A stretch of 64,000 nucleotides of DNA. Origin: Corynebacterium sp. ACRQK. GTDB lineage: Bacteria > Actinomycetota > Actinomycetes > Mycobacteriales > Mycobacteriaceae. Below the pieces are notes generated by a model that was not told the DNA's origin, made no database searches, and saw only the letters and a list, made by a program, of their open reading frames with translations. Made by a program: the position numbers and the translations under genes. Shown in pieces: positions 55,985-64,000 of the stretch (position 1 is its first letter; every line of letters starts with the position of its first letter). Location: positions 124,001 to 188,000 of the forward strand of contig NZ_JAKRMU010000004.1 in NCBI RefSeq assembly GCF_022345965.1. The letters are read 5' to 3'.

Positions 55985-57600
55985 CATCGCTGAAACAGCT
56001 CGCCGAAATCTGCGGAGGAACCCTCACCGGCTCCTGGGAGGGAGTGGAGGTCACCTCGGCCGCGATCGGCTCCCAAGATGTGCAACCGGGTGGCCTGTTC
56101 TGCGCCGTACCGGGACAGAAGGTTCACGGCGCAACCTTCGCCGCGGATAGCAAGGCCGCCGCCGTTCTTACCGACGCCGCAGGTCAGCGCATTATTGATG
56201 ACGCCCCTACGCCGCTACCGTGCATCGTCGTCGACGACGTTCGCGAGTGGATGGGGCCGGTGTCTGCGGAGGCGTACGGCCACCCGGCCCGCCAGCTGAA
56301 GACCATTGGCATCACCGGCACATCCGGCAAGACCACCACCAGCTACTTGGTGGAGAAGGCTCTGCTGGACTCCGGACTGCAGGTGGGGCTGATCGGTACC
56401 ACCGGCACTCGTATCAATGGCCAGCCGATTCCGACCTCGCTGACCACTCCGGAGGCTCCCACCCTGCAGGCCCTGCTGGCACGCATGGTGGCCGAAGGCA
56501 CCACACATCTGGTGATGGAAGTATCCAGCCACGCCCTGCAGCTGGGTCGCGTGCGCGGCGTGCACTTCGACGTGGTGGCGTTTACGAACCTGAGCCAGGA
56601 TCACCTGGATTTCCACCCGACGATGGAGGACTACTTCCAGGCAAAGGCACTGCTGTTCGAGAGCGTAGAGGATGGGGCCGTTCCGGGCACCGCTGTGATC
56701 TGCTGCGAGGACGAGTGGGGCGAGCGCATGCGTGCGATCGCCGCGAAGCACTCGCCGACCGTGACTCTGTACCCGCAGGGAGGCGACCATGCGGCCGAAA
56801 CCACTGGTCCGGTTTGGTCCATTACCTCTGCTGAAGTGGCTCCCAGCGGCCGTCAGCACATTCACCTTTCTATCGCGGGCGGCGCCGATCCACGCGAGCT
56901 GGATTACAGCATCGGCATGGCGGGCTCCTTTAACCAGGCCAACAGCTTGGTGGCCCTTGCCTGTATCGAGGCCGCCACGGGAGACTCGCTGACTAGCGAC
57001 AACGCAGCGGTGAAGGCTCTGACGGACGTGCAGGTGCCCGGCCGCATGCAGCTGGTTGAGGAAGGCCAGGACTTCCTGGCGATGGTTGATTACGCGCACA
57101 AGCCGGGCGCGGTCCAGGCCGTGTTGGGCAGCTTGCACGACTACCTGCCGGACCCGGAAGCCCGCATCGGAATTGTCCTCGGGGCCGGCGGAAACCGCGA
57201 CCACGACAAGCGCGCGATCATGGGACGCATCGCCGCGGAGCTGGCGGATGCGGTGTTCGTTACGGACGACAACCCCCGGGATGAGGAACCTTCCGCGATC
57301 AGGGAGGCTATTTACGCGGGGGCGCGAGAGGGCGTCCAAAAGAAGGAACAAGAACAACGAGCAAGCAGCCAGACCGTGTGCGAGATCGTGCCCGACCGTG
57401 CAGAGGCAATCGGCGCAGCTGTGGCTTGGGCACGCCCCGGAGACGCGGTGGTTGTGGCCGGCAAGGGACACGAAAAGGGCCAGCTGGTGGCCGGTACGAT
57501 GCACCCCTTCGACGATGTGGAGGAGCTTACAGCGGCCCTGAAGAACCGGGTGCGGCAAGAGCGTGAGGCAGATAATGGTGAAGGTAGGCAGAAGCGATGA
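55981..57600 (+). CDS. murE: UDP-MurNAc-L-Ala-D-Glu:meso-diaminopimelate ligase
   Basis: 539 residues. ATP loop GITGTSGKTTTSYLVE, TTPEAPTLQALL, MEVSSHALQLGRVRG, and DDNPRDEEP, whose DNPR motif selects meso-diaminopimelate, fitting mDAP peptidoglycan of corynebacteria. VLGAGGNRDHDKR is the C-terminal ligase domain entry. The ATG at 55981 overlaps the ftsI stop and the stop overlaps the murF start, so translation is coupled through this part of the operon. Confidence 0.97.
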   Translation: MTSLKQLAEICGGTLTGSWEGVEVTSAAIGSQDVQPGGLFCAVPGQKVHGATFAADSKAAAVLTDAAGQRIIDDAPTPLPCIVVDDVREWMGPVSAEAYGHPARQLKTIGITGTSGKTTTSYLVEKALLDSGLQVGLIGTTGTRINGQPIPTSLTTPEAPTLQALLARMVAEGTTHLVMEVSSHALQLGRVRGVHFDVVAFTNLSQDHLDFHPTMEDYFQAKALLFESVEDGAVPGTAVICCEDEWGERMRAIAAKHSPTVTLYPQGGDHAAETTGPVWSITSAEVAPSGRQHIHLSIAGGADPRELDYSIGMAGSFNQANSLVALACIEAATGDSLTSDNAAVKALTDVQVPGRMQLVEEGQDFLAMVDYAHKPGAVQAVLGSLHDYLPDPEARIGIVLGAGGNRDHDKRAIMGRIAAELADAVFVTDDNPRDEEPSAIREAIYAGAREGVQKKEQEQRASSQTVCEIVPDRAEAIGAAVAWARPGDAVVVAGKGHEKGQLVAGTMHPFDDVEELTAALKNRVRQEREADNGEGRQKR

Positions 57601-59111
57601 TTGAATTAACGACCCAGAAGATCGCCGAGGTAACGGGCAGCACGCTGATTAACGAAGTGGACCCGCAGGCCGTAGTAACCGGCCCGGCGGAGTTCGACTC
57701 GCGCAAAATCACCCCGGGCGCGATCTTCATGGCTCTGCCCGGAGCCCGCGCCGACGGGCACGACTTCGCCGACGCCGCACTGCAGAACGGCGCCGCCCTG
57801 CTGATCGTCGGCCGCCCGGTGGAGCAGCCCGCGCTACTGGCCGCTCCGGTGGAGGTCAACGAGCAGACCTCCAACGCCACCGCCTTCGAATTCGACGTGG
57901 AAGGCCACGGCGCCGCGGTGCTGGCCGCCGTGGATAAGCTCGCGCGCCACAACACCGACGTGTTGGCCGCCGAGGAGGGCATGGTCGTCGTCGGCGTGAC
58001 CGGCTCCGCGGGCAAGACCTCCACGAAGGATCTGATCGGCGCGGTGCTGCGCGAGGCGGGGGAGACCGTGGCCCCGCCCGGCAGCTTCAACAACGAGATC
58101 GGCCTGCCGTACACCGCCCTGCGCGCCGGCCGCGACACCCGCTTCCTCGTCAGTGAGATGTCCGCCCGCGGCGTGGGCCACATCCAGCACCTGACGACCG
58201 TCACCCCACCGCGCGTGGGCGTGGTACTGAATGTCGGCAGCGCACACTTGGGCGAGTTCGGTTCCCGCCAGGCCATCGCGCAGGCGAAGGGCGAGCTGGT
58301 GGAGGCTCTGCCGGCTGCCGCCGATGGGGGCCTGGCCGTGCTAAACGCAGACGACGACAAGGTCGCGGCGATGGATAAGCGCACCGCGGCGCGCGTCGTG
58401 CGCTTCTCCACGGAGGGCGCGACGGGAGCCGCAGGTGTTCCGGCGGATTACTACGCCACCGACATCGAACTCGATGCCGTGGCCCGCGCCAGCTTTATGC
58501 TGCACCACCCGGCAGGGCAGCCGGTGCGCGTGGAGCTTTCGGTCTTCGGCGCCCACCAGGTCTCGAACGCGCTCGCCGCCGCGGCGGTTGGTATCGAGTT
58601 GGGTATTGACGCCGCCAAGGTTGCATCCCTGCTGAGCTCTCACGTCGCCGCCAGCGTGAACCGCATGGACGTGCGCACCCGCGAATCCGACGGGGTGACC
58701 ATCATCAACGACTCCTACAACGCCAACCCCGAATCAATGCGCGCGGGAATCGACGCGCTGGCCTACACAGCCAAGGGGCGCCGCGACGCAGATAGCTGGG
58801 CTGTGCTGGGGCAGATGGGCGAGCTGGGCGAGGACGCGAGCGAAGAGCACGCCGAACTCGGCCACGTGCTGGCGCAACGGCGTATCGACCACGCGGTCAT
58901 CGTGGGCAACGGGGTGAACCAGCGCGCACTGGCCGAGGCTGCCCGGGAGAGCGGAGTGGAAACGCAGGTTGTCGAGAACATCGACGGTGCGGTGAATTAC
59001 TTAGACATGAGTTTGAACCCGCAGGATGTGGTGCTGATCAAGGCATCGTATTCGGACGGACTATGGGCGGTAGCAGAAGGACTGCTCATCGGCGAGGACC
59101 AAGGAGCTTAA
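57597..59111 (+). CDS. murF: UDP-MurNAc-tripeptide:D-Ala-D-Ala ligase
   Basis: 504 residues, adding D-Ala-D-Ala to complete the pentapeptide. ATP loop VVGVTGSAGKTSTKDLIG, FNNEIGLPYTAL, EMSARGVGHI, and INDSYNANPESMRAGIDAL are Mur-ligase motifs of the MurF type. Starts within the murE stop (ATGA). mraY follows 6 bases after the stop. Confidence 0.97.
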   Translation: MIELTTQKIAEVTGSTLINEVDPQAVVTGPAEFDSRKITPGAIFMALPGARADGHDFADAALQNGAALLIVGRPVEQPALLAAPVEVNEQTSNATAFEFDVEGHGAAVLAAVDKLARHNTDVLAAEEGMVVVGVTGSAGKTSTKDLIGAVLREAGETVAPPGSFNNEIGLPYTALRAGRDTRFLVSEMSARGVGHIQHLTTVTPPRVGVVLNVGSAHLGEFGSRQAIAQAKGELVEALPAAADGGLAVLNADDDKVAAMDKRTAARVVRFSTEGATGAAGVPADYYATDIELDAVARASFMLHHPAGQPVRVELSVFGAHQVSNALAAAAVGIELGIDAAKVASLLSSHVAASVNRMDVRTRESDGVTIINDSYNANPESMRAGIDALAYTAKGRRDADSWAVLGQMGELGEDASEEHAELGHVLAQRRIDHAVIVGNGVNQRALAEAARESGVETQVVENIDGAVNYLDMSLNPQDVVLIKASYSDGLWAVAEGLLIGEDQGA

Positions 59112-59117
59112 AACCCC

Positions 59118-60218
59118 ATGTTGCAAATTTTTATCGCAGGTGCGGTTGCTTTCCTTGTGTCCGTACTGCTGACCCCGGTACTGATTCGTTGGTTCTCCGC
59201 CGAAGGACTGGGCCAGGAGATCCGCGAGGAAGGGCCGAAGTCGCACTTCAAGAAGCGCGGCACCCCCACTATGGGCGGCCTCGCCGTGTTGGCGGGCATC
59301 GTGTTCGGATACCTGGTGGCCGTGCTGGTGGGGCTCGTAACTACCGGCGCCGGGCCGGGTGTTAGCGGCTGGCTGGTGCTGGGACTGACCTTGGCCCTGG
59401 GTGGACTGGGCTTCGCCGATGACTACATCAAACTGGTTAAGGGTCGGAACCTAGGCCTAAACGCGAAGGCAAAGCTCGTCGGGCAGCTGGTTACCGCGAT
59501 TGTCTTTGGTCTGCTGATTCTGCAGTTCCCGAACTCCCACGGGCTGACCCCGGGCTCCACGCACCTGTCGTTCGTCCGCGATATTGCGACGTTCGACATC
59601 GCCCTCGGGCCGACCATCGTGGGCATGGTTCTGTTTTTGATCTTCATCTACGTGGTCATTTCCGCCTGGTCTAACGCAGTGAACCTGACCGACGGCCTGG
59701 ATGGCCTGGCAAGTGGCGTGACCGCGATCGTGATGGGCACCTACGTGCTGATTACCTTCTGGCAGTTCCGTAACTCCTGTGCCGTTAGCGCGCAGACGGC
59801 CTGCTATGCGGTGCGCGATCCGTTGGACCTGTCGATGCTCGCCTCCGCTGGACTGGGCGCCTGCCTGGGCTTCCTGTGGTGGAACGCTGCCCCGGCGAAG
59901 ATCTTCATGGGCGATACCGGCTCGCTGGCTCTGGGTGGCCTAGTGGCCGGCCTGTCCATCACGACGCAGACCGAGCTGCTGATGATCTTGGTCGGCATCA
60001 TCTTCGTCATCGAGGCCGCCTCCGTGGTTATCCAAGTGATCTCCTTCAAGGCCACCGGCAAGCGCGTGTTCCGCATGGCACCGATCCACCACCACTTCGA
60101 GAACAAGGGATGGGCGGAGACCACCGTCGTCATCCGCTTCTGGCTGCTCGCCGCGCTGGCGGCGATGTCCGGCTTCGCCATCTTCTACGCGGAGTGGCTC
60201 AACGGCGCCAGCTTCTAG
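59118..60218 (+). CDS. mraY: Phospho-MurNAc-pentapeptide translocase
   Basis: 366 residues with ten membrane helices. It attaches MurNAc-pentapeptide phosphate to undecaprenyl (decaprenyl) phosphate, making lipid I. Catalytic and signature regions: [25 protein letters not shown] (Asp pair), [15 protein letters not shown] and the Mg site [14 protein letters not shown], then APIHHHFE. Ribosome site AAGGAG is inside the murF 3' end. Confidence 0.98.
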   Translation: MLQIFIAGAVAFLVSVLLTPVLIRWFSAEGLGQEIREEGPKSHFKKRGTPTMGGLAVLAGIVFGYLVAVLVGLVTTGAGPGVSGWLVLGLTLALGGLGFADDYIKLVKGRNLGLNAKAKLVGQLVTAIVFGLLILQFPNSHGLTPGSTHLSFVRDIATFDIALGPTIVGMVLFLIFIYVVISAWSNAVNLTDGLDGLASGVTAIVMGTYVLITFWQFRNSCAVSAQTACYAVRDPLDLSMLASAGLGACLGFLWWNAAPAKIFMGDTGSLALGGLVAGLSITTQTELLMILVGIIFVIEAASVVIQVISFKATGKRVFRMAPIHHHFENKGWAETTVVIRFWLLAALAAMSGFAIFYAEWLNGASF

Positions 60219-60278
60219 GATCTCTACCCGCAGGCCCACACACCCACAATTCGCTAGCAATGTAAGGACAACCAAGCC

Positions 60279-61823
60279 GTGGAATCGACACACGCACTTC
60301 AACCCGCAGACGCCCTAGAGACCATGCGCACCCAGACCGTTCTGGTCGCGGGCGCGGGCGTGGCCGGGCGGGGCGTGATCTCCATGCTCTGCGCCCTCGG
60401 CGCCCGGTCGGTTCTGGTCGCAGACGACAATGCGCAGGCATTTGGCGACATTGCTGATGATGGGGATACAGAGCTGCGGCTACTCAGCGTGTCCGAGGCG
60501 ATCGAGACCCTCGACGACCTGGCTCCGCGACTCGTCGTGACCTCGCCGGGCTGGAAGCCCGAGTCCCCATTGCTGGCCCGCGCTGCCGAGCTGGGCATAC
60601 CCGTGATCGGGGATATTGCCGCTGCCTGGCTGGCCGACCAGGCCGGGGCCTTTGGTGAGCCCCGCACGTGGCTGGCGGTGACGGGAACGAACGGTAAGAC
60701 CACCACCACGGCGATGCTGACCTCCATGCTGATCGCCGACGGGCGCGCTGCCTTGGCCGTGGGCAACATTGGCATCGCCCCATCCGCCGCTCTGGCCGCC
60801 CAGCACCGTGGCGAACCCCGCTCTGATGTCTTCGTCGCCGAGGTGTCCAGCTTTCAGCTGCACTGGGCGCCCATGTTCGAGCCCGCCGTCGGCTGCATTC
60901 TGAACCTCGCCGAAGACCACCTGGATTGGCACGGCAACTACGAAAACTATTGTGCAGACAAGGCGCAAGTCTTGACCGCTGAGGAGTCCGTCCTGGCTCT
61001 GGATGACTCAGACGTTGTCGCCACTGCACGCGCCCGCCAGGTTATGGCGCGCCGTGGGTACACGATTTACGACCCTGAGAAGGTGGCGTCACGAAACACG
61101 CAACGAGTAGTCGGGGTGCGCGACGGGCGGCTGATCGAGGTCGTCATTGGCGACCCGAGCCAAACCACGGACCTCGCCACGGCGCAGGGGATTAGCCCTC
61201 CCGGGCCCGCAGGCCTTGCCGATGCCGCGGCGAGTGCTGCAATGGCGCGTGCGGTGGGCGTGGCACCGGCGGCTATCGAAACCGCGCTGTCCGGATTCAA
61301 GGTGCAGGCGCACCGTGGGCAGGTTGTGCTGGAACACGGAGGCGTTACCTGGATCGATAACTCGAAGGCCACCAACCCACACGCCGCCGAAGCCGCGCTG
61401 CGTGGCCAGCGCAACGTGATCTGGGTCGCCGGCGGACAGCTGAAGGGGGCGGCGGTCGACGGGCTAATCCGGGCGATCGGCGGTGCCCTCAAGGCAGTGG
61501 TGGCCCTTGGCGTGGATCGCGCGGAGCTCGTCGCGGAGGTGTCGCGGCAGCTGCCCGACCTGCCGGTCACCGTTGTTGACGCCACCGATCCAGAAGAAGC
61601 GATGCGTGCCGTCGCCCGCGCCGCCCACGGGTTGGCGCAACCCGGCGACAGCGTGGTGCTGGCCCCGGCGGCAGCATCGCTGGATATGTACACCGGCATG
61701 AGCCAGCGTGGCGACCTGTTCGCCCAGTATGCGGTGGCATATGCTGGGGCCGATACGGTCGAACAAACGGGTCAAGGGAACCAAGGGACCCAAGAAACTC
61801 AAGAAACACAGGAAAGGGGATAG
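60279..61823 (+). CDS. murD: UDP-MurNAc-L-alanine:D-glutamate ligase
   Basis: 514 residues from GTG at 60279 behind TAAGGACA. N-terminal UDP-binding VLVAGAGVAGRGVISML, ATP loop LAVTGTNGKTTTTAML, EVSSFQLHW, LNLAEDHLDWHGNYENYC, and the C-terminal WIDNSKATNPHAAEAAL and LAPAAASLDMYTGMSQRGDLF. The last ~20 residues are a low-complexity Gln/Thr/Glu stretch (repeat of TQE), an addition not needed for the fold. ftsW follows after 7 bases. Confidence 0.97.
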   Translation: MESTHALQPADALETMRTQTVLVAGAGVAGRGVISMLCALGARSVLVADDNAQAFGDIADDGDTELRLLSVSEAIETLDDLAPRLVVTSPGWKPESPLLARAAELGIPVIGDIAAAWLADQAGAFGEPRTWLAVTGTNGKTTTTAMLTSMLIADGRAALAVGNIGIAPSAALAAQHRGEPRSDVFVAEVSSFQLHWAPMFEPAVGCILNLAEDHLDWHGNYENYCADKAQVLTAEESVLALDDSDVVATARARQVMARRGYTIYDPEKVASRNTQRVVGVRDGRLIEVVIGDPSQTTDLATAQGISPPGPAGLADAAASAAMARAVGVAPAAIETALSGFKVQAHRGQVVLEHGGVTWIDNSKATNPHAAEAALRGQRNVIWVAGGQLKGAAVDGLIRAIGGALKAVVALGVDRAELVAEVSRQLPDLPVTVVDATDPEEAMRAVARAAHGLAQPGDSVVLAPAAASLDMYTGMSQRGDLFAQYAVAYAGADTVEQTGQGNQGTQETQETQERG

Positions 61824-61830
61824 GCGCGCG

Positions 61831-63498
61831 ATGTCCACTCCGACGTCCAATTCGAAGCGTCGGCGCATCCCCGGCACAGGGGAGAGCCGCCCGCACAGTG
61901 AGCGGCTCGAGCCGGAGCGCAAGCCCGCGAACCAGGAGTCTGGCGCCGAGCGCGGCCTAGCATCCCTACACAGCAAGTTCACCGCACAGCTGGCTACCCC
62001 GCAGCTGAACTACAAGGTGTTGCTGGTCGTCACGGCGTGCCTGACTGTATTGGGGCTAGTCATGGTGCTGTCGTCGTCGATGGTGACCTCCTACGCCAGC
62101 GGCGCGAATGTGTTCGGCGAGTTCATCAAGCAGGCCGTGGTTGTGTTCATCGGTCTGGTGACGATGTGGGTGGCGCTGCGGATGCGCCCGGAGACGATCC
62201 GCAAGTATTCCCCGTGGCTGCTGGTAATTGCGATTGCGATGCTGATAGCAGTTTTGATCCCTGGTGTTGGTACCGGTGGCGAAGAGGTCGGTTCGAACTC
62301 GTGGATCCGCATTGGCCCCATCGGCGTGCAGCCCTCCGAGGTGGCGAAGCTGGCGCTGGCGGTGTGGGGAGCAGCCACTGTCTCCTACAGGGCGCGTGCC
62401 ACACAGCGCCTCAACACCACCCTCGGCGCCTTCATGGCCGTGAGTTTTGCGATCTTGCTGTTGGTGCTTCTGCAAAAGGACCTCGGCATGATGTTCTCTG
62501 TGGGCATCGTGGTCGCCGGCCTATTCTTCTTTGCCGGCGTTGGTCGCCAGGTCATCGCCACGGTGCTGGGCATAGTCGCGGTGCTGGGCGTGTTCGCGAT
62601 TACCCGTCAGAGCTTCCGCGGTGCGCGTATTACGACGTGGAAGGACGCCCTGACGCTGAATTTCGGAGAGTCGACGACTCGGGGTGCGGCCTACCAGTCC
62701 CACCAGGGCATCTTGTCCCTATCCGATGGTGGGGTTTTCGGTGCCGGGCTGGGGCAGTCTCGTGCGAAGTGGTTCTATTTGCCGGAAGCGAAGAACGACT
62801 TCATCTTTGCCATCGTGGGCGAGGAGCTGGGTCTGCTCGGCGCGTCTATCGTCGTGATTCTGTTTGGAGTGCTCGCCTGGTTTGGCATCCGCACGGCCCT
62901 GGCGCAGAAGGATCCTTTCCTCAGGCTGCTGGCTGCAACGCTGACCATCGGTATCACCGTGCAGGCGTTCTTCAACATGGGCTATGTTGTGGGCCTGCTG
63001 CCGGTGACGGGTATCCAGCTGCCGCTGATCTCCGCTGGTGGTTCGTCGGCGATCATCACCCTCATTTCCATGGGGCTGCTGTGCAACTGTGCCCGCAACG
63101 AGCCGGAGACGGTTTCCTCCATGCAGCACGAAGGGCGCCCGCTCATCGACCGCATCCTCTTGCTGCCGGAACCGCAGGGCTACAAGGCGGGTGAGCAGCG
63201 CCGGAACGAGCGCCGCGAGACGGCCTATAGCTACGGCGAGCCGGTTACCCGGCAGCGGGCGAGCGCTGGCCGGGGGAGCCAGGACGTGCGCCGCGAACGC
63301 GACCGGGTGGAGCAGTCTATCCGTCGCGTCGGCGGCGAGTCGCGCCTGCGTGGCTACGATGGAGTGCGAAGACAAGACCTGCCGCCCACCGCGACACCAA
63401 AGCCGATCCCGCGTAGCCGCCACCGGGCGGACGAGGCGGAGCGGCCACGGGCCCGCAAGACTCGCAGAACTATCGATAACCGACACAGGAGGCGCTAG
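61831..63498 (+). CDS. ftsW: Lipid II glycan polymerase FtsW (SEDS family)
   Basis: 555 residues from the ATG at 61831 (MSTPTSNSK); the longer frame from 61708 overlaps murD. Ten membrane helices with SEDS motifs [87 protein letters not shown] and [16 protein letters not shown]. It polymerises septal glycan with FtsI. Both ends are extended: about 65 polar residues before helix 1 and an Arg-rich tail of about 130 residues after the last helix, which could bind FtsZ-linked partners. Confidence 0.97.
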   Translation: MSTPTSNSKRRRIPGTGESRPHSERLEPERKPANQESGAERGLASLHSKFTAQLATPQLNYKVLLVVTACLTVLGLVMVLSSSMVTSYASGANVFGEFIKQAVVVFIGLVTMWVALRMRPETIRKYSPWLLVIAIAMLIAVLIPGVGTGGEEVGSNSWIRIGPIGVQPSEVAKLALAVWGAATVSYRARATQRLNTTLGAFMAVSFAILLLVLLQKDLGMMFSVGIVVAGLFFFAGVGRQVIATVLGIVAVLGVFAITRQSFRGARITTWKDALTLNFGESTTRGAAYQSHQGILSLSDGGVFGAGLGQSRAKWFYLPEAKNDFIFAIVGEELGLLGASIVVILFGVLAWFGIRTALAQKDPFLRLLAATLTIGITVQAFFNMGYVVGLLPVTGIQLPLISAGGSSAIITLISMGLLCNCARNEPETVSSMQHEGRPLIDRILLLPEPQGYKAGEQRRNERRETAYSYGEPVTRQRASAGRGSQDVRRERDRVEQSIRRVGGESRLRGYDGVRRQDLPPTATPKPIPRSRHRADEAERPRARKTRRTIDNRHRRR

Positions 63499-63503
63499 CC
63501 AAA

Positions 63504-64000
63504 GTGAACCCGAAGCCAGAAGCCGACCGGAAGCTATCAGTCGTCGTTGCCGGCGGCGGAACGGCCGGGCACATTGAACCCGCCATGGCCGTGGCAGAGG
63601 CAGTTCGCGCGCAGCGCCCAGACGCGCGCATCACCGCGCTGGGTACTACCCGTGGCCTGGAGACCACCCTGGTGCCGGCGCGCGGTTTCGACCTGGAGTT
63701 GATCCCGCCGGTGCCGGTGCCGCGCAAAGTGAACAAGGACCTAGCTACGCTGCCGCTGCGCCTGCGCAAGGCTCTGAAGGAGACGAAGCGGGTACTGCGC
63801 GAGGTGGAAGCCGACGTGGTTATCGGCTTCGGCGGCTACGTTTCCGCCCCGGCCTACCTGGCCGCACGCTCCCTCAAGATTCCCTTCTTCGTCCACGAGG
63901 CCAATGCCCGCGCGGGCGTGGCCAACAAGCTGGGCGTGAAGCTGGGCGGTACCGGCCTGGCCGCAGTCGAGGATTCCGGCCTGGACGCCGAGATTGTGGG
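63504..64000 (+). CDS. murG: UDP-GlcNAc:lipid I N-acetylglucosaminyltransferase, 3' end outside window
   Basis: The first 165 residues of MurG, which makes lipid II at the inner membrane face. GTG at 63504, with AGGAGG upstream inside the ftsW 3' end. Motifs: [21 protein letters not shown] (Gly-rich loop with the catalytic His), [47 protein letters not shown], and [16 protein letters not shown]. It is cut off by the window end, so nothing can be said of the C-terminal donor domain. Confidence 0.96.
   Translation, partial: MNPKPEADRKLSVVVAGGGTAGHIEPAMAVAEAVRAQRPDARITALGTTRGLETTLVPARGFDLELIPPVPVPRKVNKDLATLPLRLRKALKETKRVLREVEADVVIGFGGYVSAPAYLAARSLKIPFFVHEANARAGVANKLGVKLGGTGLAAVEDSGLDAEIV

Overview
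The window looks like a chromosomal segment of a Corynebacterium. The GC content is high, starts are often GTG, and many start codons sit 6-10 bases behind a -10 box with no leader. The gene order also matches, from memory, the C. glutamicum/mycobacterial block that runs from glnA and lipoate synthesis through pepA, ilvE, ltsA, the cytochrome bcc-aa3 genes, pimB, aroG, pknL, mptA, idsA and metF to the dcw cell-wall cluster. Species cannot be fixed from the sequence alone.

Layout. 1-4.7 kb: the end of a single-chain (type ISP-like) restriction-modification enzyme followed by an Mrr-type nuclease, the only clearly accessory region. 4.7-13.3 kb: a lipoprotein, glnA, an RDD membrane protein, a DUF4191 membrane protein, lipA, lipB and the E2 acyltransferase sucB/aceF that carries the lipoate made by LipA/LipB. 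13.3-18.7 kb: leucyl aminopeptidase, branched-chain aminotransferase, a lone cobT, a DUF3043 membrane protein and an ErpA-type Fe-S carrier. 18.8-30.6 kb: ltsA (asparagine synthetase family), a pyruvate:quinone oxidoreductase, ctaC-ctaF, trpD, and ctaE-qcrCAB, which together form the aerobic respiratory supercomplex. 30.7-40.3 kb: a DEDDh exonuclease, two NlpC/P60 peptidoglycan hydrolases, pimB, a ROK glucokinase, two acyltransferases, an exoribonuclease and aroG. 40.3-47.8 kb: pknL with its likely substrate gene, and an operon idsA - crtI-like - mptA that combines prenyl diphosphate synthesis with lipoglycan mannosylation. 47.9-50.7 kb: metF behind a McbR-type operator, a GNAT protein, a HEPN-like protein and a DUF3040 protein. 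51.3-64 kb: the dcw cluster mraZ-rsmH-ftsL-ftsI-murE-murF-mraY-murD-ftsW-murG, with murG cut by the window end.

Most genes are conserved housekeeping genes for envelope building and respiration. The most interesting signals are between genes: triple GTGGG arrays upstream of mraZ, including a second array on the opposite strand; a roughly 100-nt nested hairpin between mraZ and rsmH; a short T-run plus TGACGCC motif that recurs in intergenic DNA; an AT-rich inverted-repeat element beside lipB; a GlxR-type palindrome and long leader before the first NlpC gene; and a hairpin leader before ctaC. Among proteins, the restriction enzyme plus Mrr pair and the crtI-like gene set between idsA and mptA deserve attention.
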